DNA from: Asterionellopsis glacialis
Taxonomy: Eukaryota; Bacillariophyta; Plagiogrammaphyceae; Rhaphoneidales; Asterionellopsidaceae
Length of the DNA: 10,873 bases
NCBI GenBank assembly: GCA_014885115.2
Contig: WKLE02005130.1
Location: 1-10,873 of the forward strand
Reading direction: 5' to 3'
Position numbers and translations under genes: made by a program
The notes under the pieces: model-generated
What the model was told of the DNA's origin: nothing
Seen by the model: only the letters and a program-made list of their open reading frames with translations
Database searches by the model: none
Shown: positions 8,126 to 10,873 of the stretch, piece after piece
Numbering within the stretch: position 1 is the first letter of the stretch
Layout: each line of letters begins with the position of its first letter

Positions 8126-10500
8126 TTGTCCACGTTTGAATCGATTGTTTTATATATCACCAAACTTTATTGTGTCAAAGATAGTGCCGAATCTTCAAGT
8201 GATGATGTCTACTTTAGAATTTACAGAGATGGATCATCTAGCTACGAGCAGCACAGGAGAGATAGTCCTACCCATATGGATACGGGTAATTCGAGGTATA
8301 TTGATCTTTCCATCAAATGTGATCACTTTAATAAAGTGAGGGTAAGATTGATGGAAAAGGACTCATCCTCGGATGATGATATCCTTGGTGATTTTGATTT
8401 TGACAAGAATACTCCAATCGATCTAAACGGAGAAGGGACGATGCAGAGAAAGCAAACAACTGGTCAGAAACAAGCAGAATATCGGCTGTACTACCGTGTC
8501 ATCAGTAAACCCATCCCCACCCTTCGGGTGTTTGGGCTTTATTGCCATCATTCTACTGATGGGATTAGTGAAGATATGGCAGACACTTTGGCACAAATGT
8601 CTGAAGATCTTCTAAGCTTCACCTCCGAAATTCTGAAACAAAGTCCTCGGCCTAAAAGGAAGGCTCAAGCTAAGATGTTTGAAAAAGCAGCTAATATCAT
8701 GGGTGCTGTTGGTCCAAGACTTATCACTCACTTTACAAACAAACACGAAGGGGATGATGAAGTTTACCTTAATCATGTTGGTCCTGGGATGGATGGTAAT
8801 GATGGAGCTCTCTATCCTGATGACGGTAAATTTATTAGGATGCGTGAAGAAATGACACTAGTTGAGGAAATGATTGAGGGTGGAATACGCTTCTTTAGTC
8901 TTTTGCATCACCACCAGGTCCAGCCGAGGTTTACTTTGATGAGGGAACCCATCCACTCTCAGATGGTGCAGAGTATCTGCGTATTGCACTCCCGACTAAC
9001 TTGGACCAAAACAACTTAGTCACTATCCAACTGAAAGAAAAAGATAGAATCAAGCCCGATGTTGCTATTGGTCATTACACAATTACTAAAGAAGAGTATG
9101 ATAATTACAAGGATTGTCCTAGGATTATGTATTTGGATGAGTATTTCAATTACAATACATCAACTGGACATTGTGCCCTTTATTCAATGGTGTACAGTTT
9201 TGGATTGGAAGACTGGAGTAAACCCGCAACTTCGTGGGATCAGGGTGGTAAGGAAGTTTATGATAACCTTGATAGTGCAGTAGATACATTAAAGCAATGC
9301 GACATCAAGCATCGTTGTATTGTTCCTATTTGCAAGTCTACAAAAAAGGCGGGATACGTACAAAATTTAGAACATAAGGATCATAAACAGAAGGAAGGAT
9401 CAGGGGGTGGTTTTAACAAATATTGGGACGGTTTACATGACATCGCCAGGATGCAACAACGGGCTGAAGAGATGTATGAGGATTATTGCGACATACACGA
9501 GGACGAAATAATTGACAACGAAACAATCTATGTATGTTATCAATCCTGGAAAGATCAATATAATCATCCTTTTAATATCTATACAACTGCAGAAGACACT
9601 CAACGGGCTCAGATGAATACATCAAAGGCTGACGGCAGTCACTTTCAAGCTGTGGTTCCAGTAAAAAATGGACAGGCTCTAGATCCAAAAAAGCTTTCTG
9701 TTGCTGGACGCTCTCAAGGAAATGAACCAACTCATTGGAATGCAAATTTCCCTATCTGGCCCAATGGTACAGATTGGGATGTGTGGCAGATGCAAAAGAG
9801 ATCTGAGCTTAGAGCGTACAAATTTGTGATGGTAGGAGAGGCTGGAGCTCCAGCAAGCTATAAATCTAACACAGTGTATGATAAAGTTGGAGATGCTCAA
9901 TGTGCTTTAAATCAGAATGCATTGTCCTGGACATATCGAGCTGTTATTCCTATTCTAAAATTGTCTGGTAAGGCTATGGGTAATGATGTAGTCGAAGGTA
10001 TACAATTGAATGGTGAGAGGCAGGGTGACGGTGGCCCATGGAAGAAACATTGGTATGACAATAATACAATTGGCAAAATGCAAACCAAGGCTGAAGATAT
10101 CTATAAAAATTGGCTTGAGACTGATCCTGATGCACAAGAACGAAGAGGCGTAGTAGCCAATCCCTTGTATGTGGTTGCTCAAGATTTTGATAACGAATGG
10201 GATCATGCTGTTGTTTATGAGACTTCTAGTGTAAGAGAAGCAAAAGACTACCAGTCTAACCTAAATAAATTGGCCGACCAAAGAAAGTTCCAATGTGTAG
10301 TAAAAATTCAAAATGGTAAATGGACAGAGCCAAAAAATCTTGTGGTGGATAATGTATATCAAACAAATGACAACATTGATTTTTGGCATGCAAATTTTCC
10401 AGACTGGAACAAAAATGGCGGAACCAATAATGAGTTCTATAATTTGATGAGAAGAGCTGAACTAGGAGCTTTCCAATTCGTAATGGTAGGAATGAACTGA
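8126..10500 (+). CDS. Modular protein: two C2-like acidic domains, helical linker, and a duplicated two-module C-terminal half; 5' end unresolved, frame change near 8826-8917
   Basis: Two long frames belong to one protein. The first (frame of 8126, usable to 8825 or about 8902) has a C2-like beta domain at its residues about 8-128. Its marks are an acidic start (CVKDSAESSSDDVYFRI), then MDTGNSRYIDLSIKCD and KVRVRLMEKDSSSDDDILGD; I know this pattern from uncharacterised bacterial and eukaryotic proteins with DDxYxKV and MDTGE motifs. A helical linker (about 145-200) follows, then a second such domain beginning GDDEVYLNHVG. The second frame is open from 8899 and continues that domain with PAEVYFDEGTHPLSDGAEY and TIQLKEKDRIKPDVAIG, then runs to TGA 10498-10500. 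Removing bases 8826-8917 joins both in phase to give 760 codons. The C-terminal 420 residues hold four modules of about 85-110 residues in an A-B-A-B order. The protein has no signal peptide in the visible part and no catalytic motif I know. The true start is missing: there is no ATG, and a TAG at 8123-8125 precedes the frame. Confidence 0.7.
8826..8917 (+). other. Candidate 92-base intron (or a frameshift zone) in the modular gene
   Basis: A GACG|GTAAAT donor and a CACCACCAG|GT acceptor would join the two reading frames in phase, giving YPDDG followed by PAEVYF. Against this, the interval stays open in the first frame until well past its end and its codons look normal. Loss of a single T in the run at 8901-8904 would explain the frame change equally well. 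I cannot decide between the two. Confidence 0.4.
9235..10494 (+). repeat. Protein-level duplication A1-B1-A2-B2 in the C-terminal half of the modular gene
   Basis: Modules A1 (9235-9489) and A2 (9853-10116) both carry a VYD..xDA/GDA start, a CIVPI or AVIPI strand, a glycine-rich loop, and end with MQQRAEEMYED or MQTKAEDIYKN. Modules B1 (9523-9837) and B2 (10156-10494) both end with HWNANFPIWPNG or FWHANFPDWNKNG, then KRSELRAYKFVMVG or RRAELGAFQFVMVG. The copies are clearly related in protein but diverged in DNA, so the duplication is old. A and B also share a general plan (VxPI/VVPV strand, W-rich loop, R/K-A/S-E helix), which suggests four copies of one ancestral module. Confidence 0.8.
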
Positions 10501-10838
10501 AAATAGATGGCATCATGTCTACGATGTATATGGATGGGAGGAAGTTATTCCTTGTGTGATGAATGATGATGATGGCCACAGTGAGAGAGACGAGAGACAA
10601 GAGAGGTATGATATTATAAGGGGATGATGCAATGATGATTTTTTAAAAAAGATTTTATGTCATGTGGTGACTGGACAACAAGAAGCTTTTTTTTAGAGAA
10701 GAGAGATGGGAAAAGTCCAGGGGTTTGCACCAATAGGCTACTACACTGAGCCCAAACCTTACATATTGCAAATAATAAATTATAATGAGATGAAAAAAAT
10801 ATGATTATTGGTGTAATTATATTATATTATTTTATTTT
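10501..10838. other. 3' flank of the modular gene
   Basis: There is no gene here. The first 130 bases are rich in GATGATG and GAGAGA-type runs, then the sequence turns AT-rich. It probably includes the 3' untranslated region. An A-rich stretch with AATAATAAATTATAATG near 10771-10787 could hold a cleavage signal, but diatom signals are too loose to call one. Confidence 0.4.
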
Positions 10839-10873
10839 ATATATTATATTATATTATATTATATTATATTATA
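10839..10873. repeat. ATATT pentanucleotide satellite at the window edge
   Basis: About seven tandem copies of ATATT run to the last base, preceded by irregular TTATT/TTTTA units from about 10815. The array continues beyond the window, so its length is unknown. Confidence 0.9.

Noticed and set aside
7972..8163. A 63-codon minus-strand frame
   Set aside because: It overlaps the start of the well-supported C2-like domain on the other strand and has no recognisable features.
8826..8898. A 73-base intron using the TTTAG at 8896-8898 as acceptor
   Set aside because: The splice sites look good, but joining them puts the downstream sequence in the wrong frame with an early stop.
8896..8910. A programmed -1 ribosomal frameshift site in the modular gene
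   Set aside because: The direction fits, but the bases do not form an XXXYYYZ slippery heptamer, and no clear following pseudoknot is visible. An intron or base loss is simpler.

Overview
The window looks like nuclear DNA of a diatom, or a close ochrophyte relative. Two unrelated membrane proteins carry the Pro/Ser/Thr 'PSxxPS' stalks that are common in diatom surface proteins. A third protein starts with a signal peptide followed at once by Phe and a basic, hydroxylated stretch, the usual layout of a plastid-targeting presequence in algae with secondary plastids. Genes are well separated, lie on both strands, and are either single-exon or carry a short GT-AG intron. There are no bacterial operons. 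I cannot name the species.

Layout: (1) 2-259, plus strand, is the 3' end of a gene for a secreted protein ending in a CBM6-like carbohydrate-binding module. (2) 903-2837, minus strand, encodes a membrane-anchored GH99-like endo-alpha-mannosidase with a Pro/Ser/Thr-rich C-terminal tail. (3) 3604-4589, plus strand, encodes a probable plastid protein of unknown function. Its last exon is reached through an intron with two in-frame acceptor choices. (4) 4854-6749, minus strand, encodes a single-pass surface protein: signal peptide, small cysteine-free ectodomain, P/S/T stalk, membrane helix, and a long disordered cytoplasmic tail with two polyglutamine tracts. (5) 7481-8010 holds short coding-like pieces in different frames, probably the remains of a gene or mobile element. 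(6) 8126-10500, plus strand, encodes an unusual modular protein: one clear acidic C2-like domain, a helical linker, a second C2-like domain interrupted by a frame change (intron or frameshift), and a four-module C-terminal half built from a duplicated two-module block. Its 5' end is unresolved. The last bases are an ATATT satellite running off the window edge.

Two neighbouring genes (CBM6 and GH99) suggest work on polysaccharides at or outside the cell surface, and the 4854-6749 protein is also a surface protein. Nothing shows that they form one pathway. The least explained item is the modular gene at 8126-10500. I recognise its fold type only for the first half and cannot assign a function.
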